Positions 7,582 to 13,948 of a stretch of 21,991 nucleotides of DNA are shown piece by piece. Both the position numbers and the translations under genes were made by a program. The DNA lies in contig CAKQOW010000040.1 of NCBI GenBank assembly GCA_934256595.1, positions 1-21,991 on the forward strand, read 5' to 3'. Below the pieces are notes generated by a model. The model had not been told where the DNA came from and did no database searches. It saw only the letters and a program-made list of their open reading frames with translations. The stretch is from an uncultured Clostridia bacterium. GTDB lineage: Bacteria > Bacillota > Clostridia > Peptostreptococcales > Anaerovoracaceae. Numbering within the stretch: the first letter of the stretch is position 1; every line of letters starts with the position of its first letter.

Positions 7582-7610
7582 TTGCCGGCAGGCAGGAAAC
7601 GTGATATAAT
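7582..7610 (+). promoter_or_regulatory. Promoter of the EamA exporter gene
   Basis: TTGCCG at 7582-7587, 17-base spacer, perfect TATAAT at 7605-7610 with an extended -10 TG at 7602-7603. Transcription should start near 7617, giving an untranslated leader of about 100 bases. Confidence 0.7.
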
Positions 7611-7625
7611 TACTACAGAAAATTT

Positions 7626-7682
7626 GTGTGAACTTTTCTGAGAGCGTTTTTTCGTCACACCATTTAGGGTGTGGCGTTTTTT
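7626..7682 (+). promoter_or_regulatory. Attenuator-like leader with terminator hairpin before EamA
   Basis: CGTCACACC (7653-7661) and GGTGTGGCG (7668-7676) form a 9-bp stem with a 6-base loop, followed by six T: a textbook intrinsic terminator lying between the promoter and the start codon. Upstream, GTGTGA (7626-7631) can instead pair with TCACAC (7655-7660), part of the terminator's 5' arm, giving a possible antiterminator. This suggests transcription attenuation of the exporter. No known riboswitch class was recognised. It could alternatively only stop read-through from the ABC operon. Confidence 0.55.
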
Positions 7683-7716
7683 CGTGAAAAAAAGAAATTT
7701 CAGGAGGCAATTTTAT

Positions 7717-8622
7717 ATGAAAAAAAATTACAAAATGCATGTGTTTGCGTTTTTTACAATACTGATATGGGGTTCGGCATTTCCTTTTACAAGGATTATC
7801 GGAGATCAGTTTTCATCGTATACGCTTGCGTGTGTGCGCTGCGTTGTGCCGGCAGTATTTCTGCTGCTGCTGGGAAAATCCTTTGCATTAAAAAAGCCGT
7901 TTTGCAAAATGGATTTACTGTGGTTTGCCATTACCGGCATTGGAGCATACTCCGCCTGCTCTCTGTTTTTTAATCTTGGACTGGAAACGCTGACATCTTC
8001 CACAGCTTCTATGGTTACATCTATAGCTCCTGTACTCACGGCTATCGGCGTATGGAAAATATATGGTGAAAAAATCAGACCTGTCGGCTGGCTGTGCATA
8101 TGCGCTGCATTTGCGGGAGTATGCATTCTTCTTCTGTGGCAGGGAAGTCTGTCCGGCGGCATCGGGATTTTATGGGAAGCGCTTTATGCGGTAGTGTTTG
8201 CCGTATACAATGTTATTTGCCGCAAGCTTGGCGAAAAGGGATATTCGCCTATGGATATAGTGACATGGAGCGCAGTATTCGGCGCTGTTGAAATGCTTGC
8301 ATTTATTCCGGCAACTGTGTCGGATTTCTGTGAGGCAACAGTTCCTGCCGCTCTGGCAGTGCTTTATATAGGGCTTTTCCCGGCAGGCCTCGCCTATATA
8401 TTCTGGAACCGCGCGCTTGATATGGCGGAAAACACAAGCACTGTGAGCAACTGGCTGTTTGTAATACCTCTGGTGGCTTCTGTGCTCGGATTTGTTCTGC
8501 TTAGAGAAGTGCCTGATATGGGAACGATAATCGGCGGCATCGTTATAATTGCCAGTGTGGTTGTGTTCAGTCTGAAAGGTGTTCCCGGAAGTAAACCTGA
8601 GGAAGCTGAAAAGAATGAATAA
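7717..8622 (+). CDS. EamA/DMT-family transporter
   Basis: 301 residues with ten predicted membrane segments in two homologous halves, the drug/metabolite transporter layout. The first half begins with FFTILIWGSAFPFTRII, the usual WG.xF...k first helix of EamA proteins; the second half has the matching GLFPAGLAYIFWNRAL. The start used is the ATG at 7717 with AGGAGG at 7702-7707; an in-frame upstream ATG at 7669 lies inside the terminator hairpin and has no ribosome binding site. These proteins usually export amino acids or other small metabolites; the substrate is not evident. The leader suggests regulated expression. The last residues are a charged cytoplasmic tail. Confidence 0.9.
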   Translation: MKKNYKMHVFAFFTILIWGSAFPFTRIIGDQFSSYTLACVRCVVPAVFLLLLGKSFALKKPFCKMDLLWFAITGIGAYSACSLFFNLGLETLTSSTASMVTSIAPVLTAIGVWKIYGEKIRPVGWLCICAAFAGVCILLLWQGSLSGGIGILWEALYAVVFAVYNVICRKLGEKGYSPMDIVTWSAVFGAVEMLAFIPATVSDFCEATVPAALAVLYIGLFPAGLAYIFWNRALDMAENTSTVSNWLFVIPLVASVLGFVLLREVPDMGTIIGGIVIIASVVVFSLKGVPGSKPEEAEKNE

Positions 8623-8653
8623 GAGATATAGACAGTAGATACTAGAAAGCGCA

Positions 8654-8691
8654 GGGCTGTACCGATAGATTTCAATCTGAAAGTACAGCCC
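8654..8691. terminator. Hairpin between convergent EamA and DUF2804 genes
   Basis: GGGCTGTAC (8654-8662) and GTACAGCCC (8683-8691) form a perfect 9-bp stem, with an inner AGATT/AATCT pairing. The T tract after it on the plus strand is broken by A, so it is a moderate terminator, usable from both sides. Confidence 0.65.
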
Positions 8692-8698
8692 TTAATTA

Positions 8699-9736
8699 TT
8701 ACCATTTGTTATATACCTTCTCGGCAAAACCGATGAAGTCCTTTATATTTATCACAGTACCGTCATCTAAAACAGCTCTGCCTGTATACCTGCCGAAAAC
8801 CTGATGCTGATCTGAACAAAGCAGTTTGAAGTCCGTTTTGGCGGCTCTGTCTATAACAGGTACGAAGTCCATTTCAAATCTGCCGTCATCGCTGGTGAAA
8901 GTCCAAGGGGACATATAGTCCTCTCTGCCGTTTTTCATAGGGATATTGAATTTCACCTGACTTATCTTGTGCGCCTTATTGTTATAGAATATCATGTTTT
9001 CACTTGCGGCAGAGGTGTCACCGAAGCCATACCCTATATTAAACCCAAACGGTATGCCGTCTACGGCACCTGATGCGCTGCCCCAGTACCATGTGTTTTT
9101 GTAGGTCCATACGCCTCTGCCCCAGTCAAGACCTGCATAGGAGTTTTCCATGTCGAAGTAGTACATAGTGTCTGCCATAGACACATAGCCCTCTGCAGGC
9201 ATACAGTTGATTTTCTGGTTATAGTAAAACGCCTTTGGAGCGTTTGCAAACGGTGTTGCTATTACCATCGACTCCGTTTCGGGACAGTGAACAGTTATAT
9301 TCCCCTCAATAGGTCTTTTGTTGAGAAACTTATCCATTTTAAAGGTCAGAATTCTTCTGTCGCCGAGATGTCTGAACGAAATCGTGTAGCCCTTGCCCTC
9401 TGAAAACAGATCGCCCTTTTCCGATGTGTGAGGTATGTTTTTTCTGCCGAAGGTAAAAAACTGCATACGGCTTACAGTCTGCTCCCATGGACATTCCCTG
9501 CTGAAAGATATAAAGGAGATGCTGTCAAGTCCCATATATGAATTGTCCGCAATAGTCAGCGCCACGCAGAAATTGTCATTGATTATATAGTAATAATCCC
9601 ACTCCTTGATTTTAAAACGAGGGGCTTTGACTGCCTTTCTGTCATACTGCCAGTAGAGTTTTTTGGCAAAGCCGGGGCAGTTTAACTGACCGTTTTCGTC
9701 TAAAAGTGGAATGTGAGATGTTATTTCCTTTTGCAT
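8699..9736 (-). CDS. DUF2804 family protein
   Basis: 345 residues, full length for the DUF2804 family, whose members are soluble beta-rich proteins of unknown biochemical function (some show similarity to lipocalin/carotenoid synthase-like folds). Recognisable stretches are LDENGQLNCPGFAKK near the N-terminus, a Trp/Tyr-rich middle with YAGLDWGRGVWTYKNTW at about residues 201-217, and GRYTGRAVLDDGT near the C-terminus. GGAGG precedes the ATG by 7 bases. It has its own strong promoter although it lies 70 bases downstream of the second EamA gene on the same strand. No signal peptide or membrane segment is seen, so it should be cytosolic. Confidence 0.85.
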   Translation of the reverse strand: MQKEITSHIPLLDENGQLNCPGFAKKLYWQYDRKAVKAPRFKIKEWDYYYIINDNFCVALTIADNSYMGLDSISFISFSRECPWEQTVSRMQFFTFGRKNIPHTSEKGDLFSEGKGYTISFRHLGDRRILTFKMDKFLNKRPIEGNITVHCPETESMVIATPFANAPKAFYYNQKINCMPAEGYVSMADTMYYFDMENSYAGLDWGRGVWTYKNTWYWGSASGAVDGIPFGFNIGYGFGDTSAASENMIFYNNKAHKISQVKFNIPMKNGREDYMSPWTFTSDDGRFEMDFVPVIDRAAKTDFKLLCSDQHQVFGRYTGRAVLDDGTVINIKDFIGFAEKVYNKW

Positions 9737-9768
9737 TGTCAGACCTCCGCTTCTGTAATTCTACTCAA

Positions 9769-9797
9769 ATTATATTTCCCGCGGATTGTTTTGTAAA
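9769..9797 (-). promoter_or_regulatory. Promoter of the DUF2804 gene
   Basis: On the minus strand TTTACA (complement of 9792-9797) and a perfect TATAAT (complement of 9769-9774) are spaced by 17 bases. It begins 10 bases after the stop of the upstream EamA gene. Confidence 0.7.
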
Positions 9798-9806
9798 GAA
9801 AAACCT

Positions 9807-10679
9807 TCAGCGCCTTGAGATAAGGCTGTCCGCTATCAGAGCCGCTATGATTATTCCGCCGCCTGCAAGGCCTGTTCCTGTCAGAGTCTCACCCAGCAGC
9901 AGAAACGAAGCAAATGCTGTGAGTATGGGCTGAGTGCACTGGAGCATTGCAACTGCAGAGGATGAAAGGCGTGTTACGGCGACATTCTGCAGCAGATAAC
10001 CTCCTATGGTGCAGACCGCAGCCAGATAGAGTATAACCAGCCACGCTTTGATATCTGTACCTGCAATAACATTCGTATTATCAAATGCAAATGCCAGTAT
10101 GATTGAGATAATCATAGTAACACCCATTTGGGTTACCGTTATCTGAAAAACATTCATATTGCTGTCGAGAGCTTTTTCCGTAAACACCAGAACTCCCGCA
10201 AGACAAAGGGCATCAAGAACAGCAAGAGCCTCTCCCGGTCCGAAAGCAAACAGCCCGCCGTTACAGCACAGCAGAAACAACCCGCCTATAGCGACAAGCT
10301 GAATCGGAAGTTTCCTGAACTGATATTTCCTGCGAAGCACGAGGCTCTGCAGCAGAGGCGCAAACAGTACGGGCATTGACATAATGAAGCCTACATTGGT
10401 TGCTGTTGTAATATTAAGAGCGATATTGCAGGTTATGTACGCTCCGGCGCAGCAGAGGGCGGAGGGAAGCCATACGGCTGATTTGAGCCAGCCGGTGTCT
10501 GCAAATATCTGCTTTCTGAAAACCACTATGAAAAGCACGGTTGATATGGTAAACCTGAGGGCAATAAGCCACAGGGGAGTTATAGTTTCATAGGCTGTCT
10601 TGGTAAGAGGATTGCCGAAGCCGTATATTAAACTCTGTATAAGAATAAACAATATATATTTCAGATTTCTGTCCTGCAT
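9807..10679 (-). CDS. EamA/DMT-family transporter
   Basis: 290 residues when started at the ATG at 10677-10679, which has AAAGGA 8-9 bases upstream; a longer frame to 10739 has no ribosome binding site and would run through the promoter. Ten hydrophobic helices in two halves; the first half shows YGFGNPLTKTAYETITPLWLIALRF, the second has CTIGGYLLQNVAVTRLSSSAVAMLQ, both typical EamA patterns. It is not a recent copy of the EamA protein at 7717; they share only the family pattern. Its promoter lies back to back with the PadR promoter, so PadR might affect it. Substrate unknown. Confidence 0.88.
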   Translation of the reverse strand: MQDRNLKYILFILIQSLIYGFGNPLTKTAYETITPLWLIALRFTISTVLFIVVFRKQIFADTGWLKSAVWLPSALCCAGAYITCNIALNITTATNVGFIMSMPVLFAPLLQSLVLRRKYQFRKLPIQLVAIGGLFLLCCNGGLFAFGPGEALAVLDALCLAGVLVFTEKALDSNMNVFQITVTQMGVTMIISIILAFAFDNTNVIAGTDIKAWLVILYLAAVCTIGGYLLQNVAVTRLSSSAVAMLQCTQPILTAFASFLLLGETLTGTGLAGGGIIIAALIADSLISRR

Positions 10680-10718
10680 TTTGTGTTGTCCTTTGTATAT
10701 GTGGATTTTCCGTATGAT

Positions 10719-10747
10719 ATTATATATTCCTTTAAGCATTTAGTAAA
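10719..10747 (-). promoter_or_regulatory. Promoter of the second EamA gene
   Basis: On the minus strand TTTACT (complement of 10742-10747) is followed after 17 bases by TATAAT (complement of 10719-10724). The -35 boxes of this promoter and of the divergent PadR promoter are only 10 bases apart. Confidence 0.6.
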
Positions 10748-10757
10748 GAAAAATGTG

Positions 10758-10813
10758 TTGACAATATCGAACTTCGATATTATACTGAAGATGAAATATC
10801 GAATATCGATATT
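10758..10813 (+). promoter_or_regulatory. PadR promoter with two palindromic operators
   Basis: TTGACA (10758-10763), 17-base spacer, TATACT (10781-10786). The spacer is almost exactly filled by a perfect 9-1-9 palindrome, AATATCGAACTTCGATATT, at 10763-10781. A second copy with one mismatch, AATATCGAATATCGATATT, lies at 10795-10813, between the -10 and the ribosome binding site. Centres are 32 bp apart, three helical turns, so two dimers would bind on the same face. This is a clear autorepression layout for the PadR gene that follows. Confidence 0.85.
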
Positions 10814-10826
10814 AAGAGGAGGAGCA

Positions 10827-11135
10827 ATGTCAAAAAAAGCGCTTGATACATTAACAGAAACAATGTTTTATGTCCTTATGGCTTTCAGCAGACAGGATAT
10901 GTGCGGTACAGAGATCGCAGGCTATGTGAGAGATATCACAGGCGGCAGAGTATCTATGGGACCCGGCACTCTTTACACCATACTGTCGAATTTTCAGAAA
11001 GAGGGCCTTATAGACAGAGTTTCCTCGGAGGGCAGGAAAATAACATACAGCATTACAGAAACCGGCAGGGGTATTTACGAAGCCGAGATTAACAGGCTGA
11101 AACAGTGCATAGCAGATGCATGCGGGGAGGAGTAG
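10827..11135 (+). CDS. PadR-family transcriptional regulator
   Basis: 102 residues started at the ATG at 10827 behind AGGAGGAG; the frame is open further upstream but that part covers the operators and lacks a ribosome binding site. The protein has the PadR winged helix: LTETMFYVLMAF (helix 1), GTEIAGYVRDITGGRVSMGPGTLYTILSNFQKEGLI (helices and recognition helix, about residues 27-62) and a wing with GRKITYSITETG, then a short C-terminal dimerisation helix (subfamily 2 type). It is followed 4 bases later by the first DUF2812 gene. PadR-DUF2812 pairs are common in Bacillota; the inducer is unknown. Confidence 0.92.
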   Translation: MSKKALDTLTETMFYVLMAFSRQDMCGTEIAGYVRDITGGRVSMGPGTLYTILSNFQKEGLIDRVSSEGRKITYSITETGRGIYEAEINRLKQCIADACGEE

Positions 11136-11139
11136 CGTT

Positions 11140-11811
11140 ATGGCAGGAAACACAGTAAGAAAAATAGCGCCGTTTATAGATACGGATATATTTGCGGCAG
11201 AAAGCTGGCTTTCGGATATGGCTGCAAAGGGACTCTTTTTTAAAGAAGGCGCTTTCTGGTGGAATTTGGTATTTGAAAAGGGAGAGCCTGCAAAGAGAAG
11301 ATACAGGCTTGTTCCGGCAGAACCGATGGAGCTTTATACAATAACCACAGGGGAAATGTCTGTATATGAGTCGGCAGGTTGGCATTATGCCGGAGTATAT
11401 CAGGGATGCAGCAGCCGGGTATTTTACACAGAAGATGAAAACGCCGAAGAAATATATACAGACAGCGAGGGTCTTGAGTTCTTTTACAAAAGACAGCGAA
11501 GCAAGGTCCTGCCGCCGTCAGTTCTGATGATAGCTCTTTTGATATTTGATGTATATCTGTTTTGCTTCAAAGGTGACAGGCCTGCTGTGCTTGAGGGAAC
11601 AAACGGTGCGGGTGCGATATATATACTGGCTGGTACAGTATTGACAGCTATTTATGCTGCTGCATCAGCGGCAAATATAATATCATTAAAAAAGAAGCTC
11701 AAAAGCGGGCAGATAAGCCACGATGTGAAATACAGCGGGAGGCTGATATTTGGCAAAGCTGTCACAATTGCAATTATGGTGTATACGCTTTTACTGATAA
11801 TGACAATTTAA
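11140..11811 (+). CDS. DUF2812 membrane protein, first copy
   Basis: 223 residues started at the ATG at 11140 behind GGGGAGGAG, which is within the end of the PadR gene. The N-terminal about 125 residues form the soluble DUF2812 region (DIFAAESWLSDMAAKGLFFK, then EKGEPAKRRYRLVP and AGWHYAGV, with CSSRVFYT and EEIYTDSEGL). Two hydrophobic segments follow at about residues 129-148 and 164-187, then a charged linker and a third at about 204-222. The gene is likely controlled by PadR. DUF2812 proteins have no known activity; pairing with PadR suggests a membrane sensor or partner. Confidence 0.85.
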   Translation: MAGNTVRKIAPFIDTDIFAAESWLSDMAAKGLFFKEGAFWWNLVFEKGEPAKRRYRLVPAEPMELYTITTGEMSVYESAGWHYAGVYQGCSSRVFYTEDENAEEIYTDSEGLEFFYKRQRSKVLPPSVLMIALLIFDVYLFCFKGDRPAVLEGTNGAGAIYILAGTVLTAIYAAASAANIISLKKKLKSGQISHDVKYSGRLIFGKAVTIAIMVYTLLLIMTI

Positions 11812-11855
11812 GCATCAGATGGGCATGGCAGAAACTTATGGAGAGGAGCAGCCTT

Positions 11856-12551
11856 ATGGGAAAAAATACAGTAAGAAAATTAACGCCGTTTTTAGATACA
11901 GATATATTCGCAGCAGAAAGCTGGCTTTCTGATATGGCAGCCAAAGGACTGTTTTTTAAGGACAGTAGTGTGTGGCAGAATGTGATCTTTGAAAAGGGAG
12001 AGCCCGCAAAGAGAAAATACAGGCTGGTACCGGCCGGGTTTATCGAGCTTTCTATGATAAGCGAAGAAGAAAAAGAAATATACAGCTCGGCAGGCTGGCA
12101 TTACGCAGGAGTGTTTCAGCAATGCGGCAGCCGCGTCTTTTATACGGACGATGTAAATGCGGAGGAAATATATACAGACCGTGACGGACTTGATTTCTTT
12201 TACAAAAAACAGAGAATAAAAGTATTGCAGCCGGCAGTTGTAGCAGCAGTACTTCTGGGAGCATGGGTATATGGATATACCGGTACCGATATGTCTCTGA
12301 TGCCTAAAAGCTTTGCAGCCGGTATGATCTGTCTGCTGGCGGCAGGACTGCTCCTTGCAGCTTATGCGGTTTTGTCGGCAGCGAATGTAGTATCACTGAG
12401 AAAGAAACTGAGAACCGGAGAGATAGAGCACGATGTCAGGTACGGCTGGAGGCTGATAATCGGCAGGGCCGTAGTAATCACCCTTATACTCACGGTGATT
12501 TTCAAATGGCTGGCGCCGGTTATAGAGGGCATTATTTCGGCATGGCAGTAA
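11856..12551 (+). CDS. DUF2812 membrane protein, second copy
   Basis: 231 residues started at the ATG at 11856 (GAGAGGAG 7 bases upstream; the ATG at 11838 has no ribosome binding site). It is a tandem paralogue of the preceding gene: the soluble N-terminal parts are closely alike, sharing TDIFAAESWLSDMAAKGLFF and SAGWHYAGV, while the C-terminal membrane segments have diverged much more. Duplication is therefore probable, with selection on the soluble part. Its last 40 bases lie in the left copy of the 80-bp direct repeat flanking the neighbouring insertion, so the reading frame and stop were kept. Likely co-transcribed from the PadR promoter. Confidence 0.83.
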   Translation: MGKNTVRKLTPFLDTDIFAAESWLSDMAAKGLFFKDSSVWQNVIFEKGEPAKRKYRLVPAGFIELSMISEEEKEIYSSAGWHYAGVFQQCGSRVFYTDDVNAEEIYTDRDGLDFFYKKQRIKVLQPAVVAAVLLGAWVYGYTGTDMSLMPKSFAAGMICLLAAGLLLAAYAVLSAANVVSLRKKLRTGEIEHDVRYGWRLIIGRAVVITLILTVIFKWLAPVIEGIISAWQ

Positions 12552-12591
12552 AAACGGATATCCGTTTGAATTTGCATCGGAGTATGGGTAT
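12512..12591 (+). repeat. 80-bp direct repeat, left copy
   Basis: Bases 12512-12591 match 13835-13914 at 74 of 80 positions by eye, without gaps. The copy includes the 3' end and stop codon of the second DUF2812 gene and a TTGAAT -35-like box, and ends at GGGTAT where the element begins. It is best read as one half of a long target site duplication. Confidence 0.85.
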
Positions 12592-12692
12592 CTCAAGTTC
12601 CGAAGTAAAGATAACGCAACCCGGTAATATCAACGGGCTATGCGTTTTAGGCATATGGTGTATTTAAGCAAGAAAAATTTTTAGTATTTCAG
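12592..12692 (-). mobile_element. IS left-end fragment (outer copy)
   Basis: Shares the end CTCAAGTTCCGAAGTAAA with the inner copy at 13454-13471 and, further in, an A/T-rich block (GTATTTAAGCAAGAAAAA, near 12660-12676) resembling 13478-13494. Unlike the inner copy it has an extra hairpin, AACGCA-acCCCG...CGGG-ctaTGCGTT at about 12613-12646, which could also act as terminator for the DUF2812 operon. On the minus strand a frame closes with a TAA at about 12690, in the same place as the transposase remnant stop of the inner copy. Confidence 0.6.
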
Positions 12693-12766
12693 AAGCCGCC
12701 TTTCAAGGCTGCCGATACAGGTCTTAAACAAGACACTGATTTCCGGAAATAATTTAACACAGACAA

Positions 12767-12806
12767 AGAAGCTGCCGATTCCGATAAATAAGGTACGACA
12801 GCTTCT
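12767..12806. terminator. Terminator of the lipoprotein gene
   Basis: AGAAGCTGCCG (12767-12777) and CGACAGCTTCT (12796-12806) form an 11-bp stem with one wobble. On the minus strand it follows the lipoprotein stop by 12 bases and runs into a T-rich stretch; the plus-strand side is also T-rich. Confidence 0.7.
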
Positions 12807-12818
12807 GTTGTTTTATTA

Positions 12819-13184
12819 TTATTGAGTCATATCCACGAATATGCCCGCAGGGCTGATGCTTCCGGCTTTTTCATTGCCATCCTCATCAGGGCCATATCTG
12901 ATTATCAGATATGAACCATCTTCAGGTCCCTTGAATTTGGCTGCGGTAAAGCCTTCTCCCATCTGTTCGGACAACTTCTTGTCAACTTCTCCTTTTACAT
13001 CAAGAAATTCTTCCGTTTCCTTTAAGCTCATGGAGCCCCAGTCGGCATCAAGCAGTTCTGCATATTTTTCTTCAGTTACATAGTTTTCAGGGTCGATTTC
13101 TTTCTCCCCGCAGGCTGTAAATGACAGTGCAAGAACCAGCACAGCTATAACTGCAATAAGTTTTTTGATAAAACTTCTGTTCAT
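12819..13184 (-). CDS. Small predicted lipoprotein
   Basis: 121 residues. MNRSFIKKL is the basic start, followed by a hydrophobic stretch and a lipobox ending FTAC with Cys26 (then GEKE), so the mature protein should be a lipid-anchored, acidic surface protein of about 95 residues. The remainder (EKYAELLDADWGSMSLKETEEF, FKGPEDGSYLIIRYGPDEDG) resembles no family I recognise. AAAGGAGG lies 5 bases before the ATG; a TATAAT on the minus strand (complement of 13233-13238) is a possible -10, without a good -35. It lies between two IS-end remnants and may be a passenger gene of that element. Confidence 0.78.
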   Translation of the reverse strand: MNRSFIKKLIAVIAVLVLALSFTACGEKEIDPENYVTEEKYAELLDADWGSMSLKETEEFLDVKGEVDKKLSEQMGEGFTAAKFKGPEDGSYLIIRYGPDEDGNEKAGSISPAGIFVDMTQ

Positions 13185-13453
13185 AATTCCTCCTTTCGTA
13201 CAGCATAATGTTTAAATTACTGTTTTTATAATATTATAGTTTTTTTTATTCATTTAACATGAACCGAAAGATCTGTTTTTGACCGTATTTTACAAATAAG
13301 CATACCATTGCAGCAGGAATCTTTCTATGTCATTGATTGTATTCCTCTTCTCCGGTCCCCTAACTAATCTTAATCTGTTTCTCTGAGCACATTATCTGAT
13401 TTTCATAGAAATTTTTTGTATTTTTTAGTCCGGTCATTTTGCATTTTTAAATC
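13185..13453. other. AT-rich intergenic region inside the insertion
   Basis: No gene is supported here. It holds the possible -10 of the lipoprotein gene and, at 13276-13288, TTTTTGACCGTAT, identical to 21078-21090 in front of the leader peptide gene. Otherwise nothing recognisable. Confidence 0.45.
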
Positions 13454-13834
13454 TCAAGTTCCGAAGTAAAAATGGCGTATTTTTAAATAAGAAAAAATTT
13501 TCAGTACCGTAAGGTATCAGCCGGGCAGTAGTGGTTGAAGCAGGAAGCTCCGACTTCTAAGCGAAGCGAAAGTCGGAGCAGTTCACGTTTACTTAGATAA
13601 CCGATACTTTCGACGGTTCTTTCGCGAGAACCGACTTTTGGCACATGATACTTTTCTTTGATTGAAAGATAGATATCACCGTTCTTTTTCTTCTGTTTGT
13701 GTAGATACACAGATAAAACCCTCCAGTTCTTCTATACCATAACAAACCATGCAGAAAAGATAAAATGTTGACAAAAAATTTCCGATACCTTCAACGGTTA
13801 TCGGCTTTTTCTAAAAACTTAACTTCGGAACTCA
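13454..13834 (-). mobile_element. Short IS1634-type element with both ends (internal deletion derivative)
   Basis: Left end CTCAAGTTCCGAAGTAAA at 13454-13471 and right end TTAACTTCGGAACTCAG at 13818-13834 are imperfect inverted repeats. At about 380 bp it is far shorter than an intact IS1634-family element (roughly 1.6-2 kb) and contains only a fused stub of the transposase, so it is a MITE-like deletion derivative unable to move by itself. Confidence 0.7.
13501..13710 (-). pseudogene. IS1634-family transposase remnant with internal deletion
   Basis: An open frame of 69 codons beginning at GTG (13708-13710) behind GGAGGG. The first about 44 residues, MYLHKQKKKNGDIYLSIKEK then VGSRERTVESIGYLSKREL, match the conserved beginning of IS1634/IS4-type transposases (K-K-NG-YLSI ... 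K-T-E-IGYL). The catalytic DDE region is completely missing; the frame jumps to a short tail ending LRY, followed by the element's left end. This is a deletion that joined start and end in one frame. Product, if made, has no transposase activity. Confidence 0.75.
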
Positions 13835-13914
13835 GGCGCCGGCTATAGAGGGCATTATTCTGGAATGCCAGTAAAAACGGATATCCGATTGAATTTGCAT
13901 CGGAGTATGGGTAT
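13835..13914 (+). repeat. 80-bp direct repeat, right copy
   Basis: Matches 12512-12591 at 74 of 80 bases. It starts right after the IS right end (GAACTCAG) and continues into AATCTATAT, so the shared part stops in the middle of the TATAAT of the downstream promoter. It also repeats a now non-coding copy of the end of the DUF2812 gene, including its TAA. Confidence 0.85.
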
Positions 13915-13917
13915 AAT
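13889..13917 (+). promoter_or_regulatory. Promoter of endonuclease IV gene
   Basis: TTGAAT (13889-13894), 17-base spacer, perfect TATAAT (13912-13917). The -35, the spacer and the first three bases of the -10 are inside the direct repeat; the left repeat copy has the same -35 but reads TATCTC instead of TATAAT, so only this copy is functional. Confidence 0.8.
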
Positions 13918-13948
13918 CTATATATACTTGATTTGGAGGAACTGATTT

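Larger units (their letters stand above)
12592..13834. mobile_element. Decayed IS1634-type compound insertion flanked by 80-bp duplication
   Basis: The segment starts with CTCAAGTTCCGAAGT and ends with ACTTCGGAACTCAG, so the outer ends form an imperfect terminal inverted repeat (shared core AGTTCCGAAGT). A second left end occurs inside at about 13454. The arrangement is: left-end fragment, small lipoprotein gene, then a short element with both ends and a transposase remnant whose N-terminus is IS1634-like. Immediately outside both outer ends is the 80-bp direct repeat. IS1634 elements are known for unusually long, variable target duplications, which fits. A compound transposon with a passenger gene, or two successive insertions, are both possible. 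Confidence 0.72.

Noticed and set aside
7669..7716. Earlier start for the EamA exporter
   Set aside because: The in-frame ATG at 7669 is in the 3' arm of a terminator hairpin and has no ribosome binding site; the ATG at 7717 has a well spaced AGGAGG.
10683..10826. N-terminal extension of the PadR protein
   Set aside because: The open frame continues upstream but covers both operators and the promoter, and PadR homology begins at the ATG at 10827.
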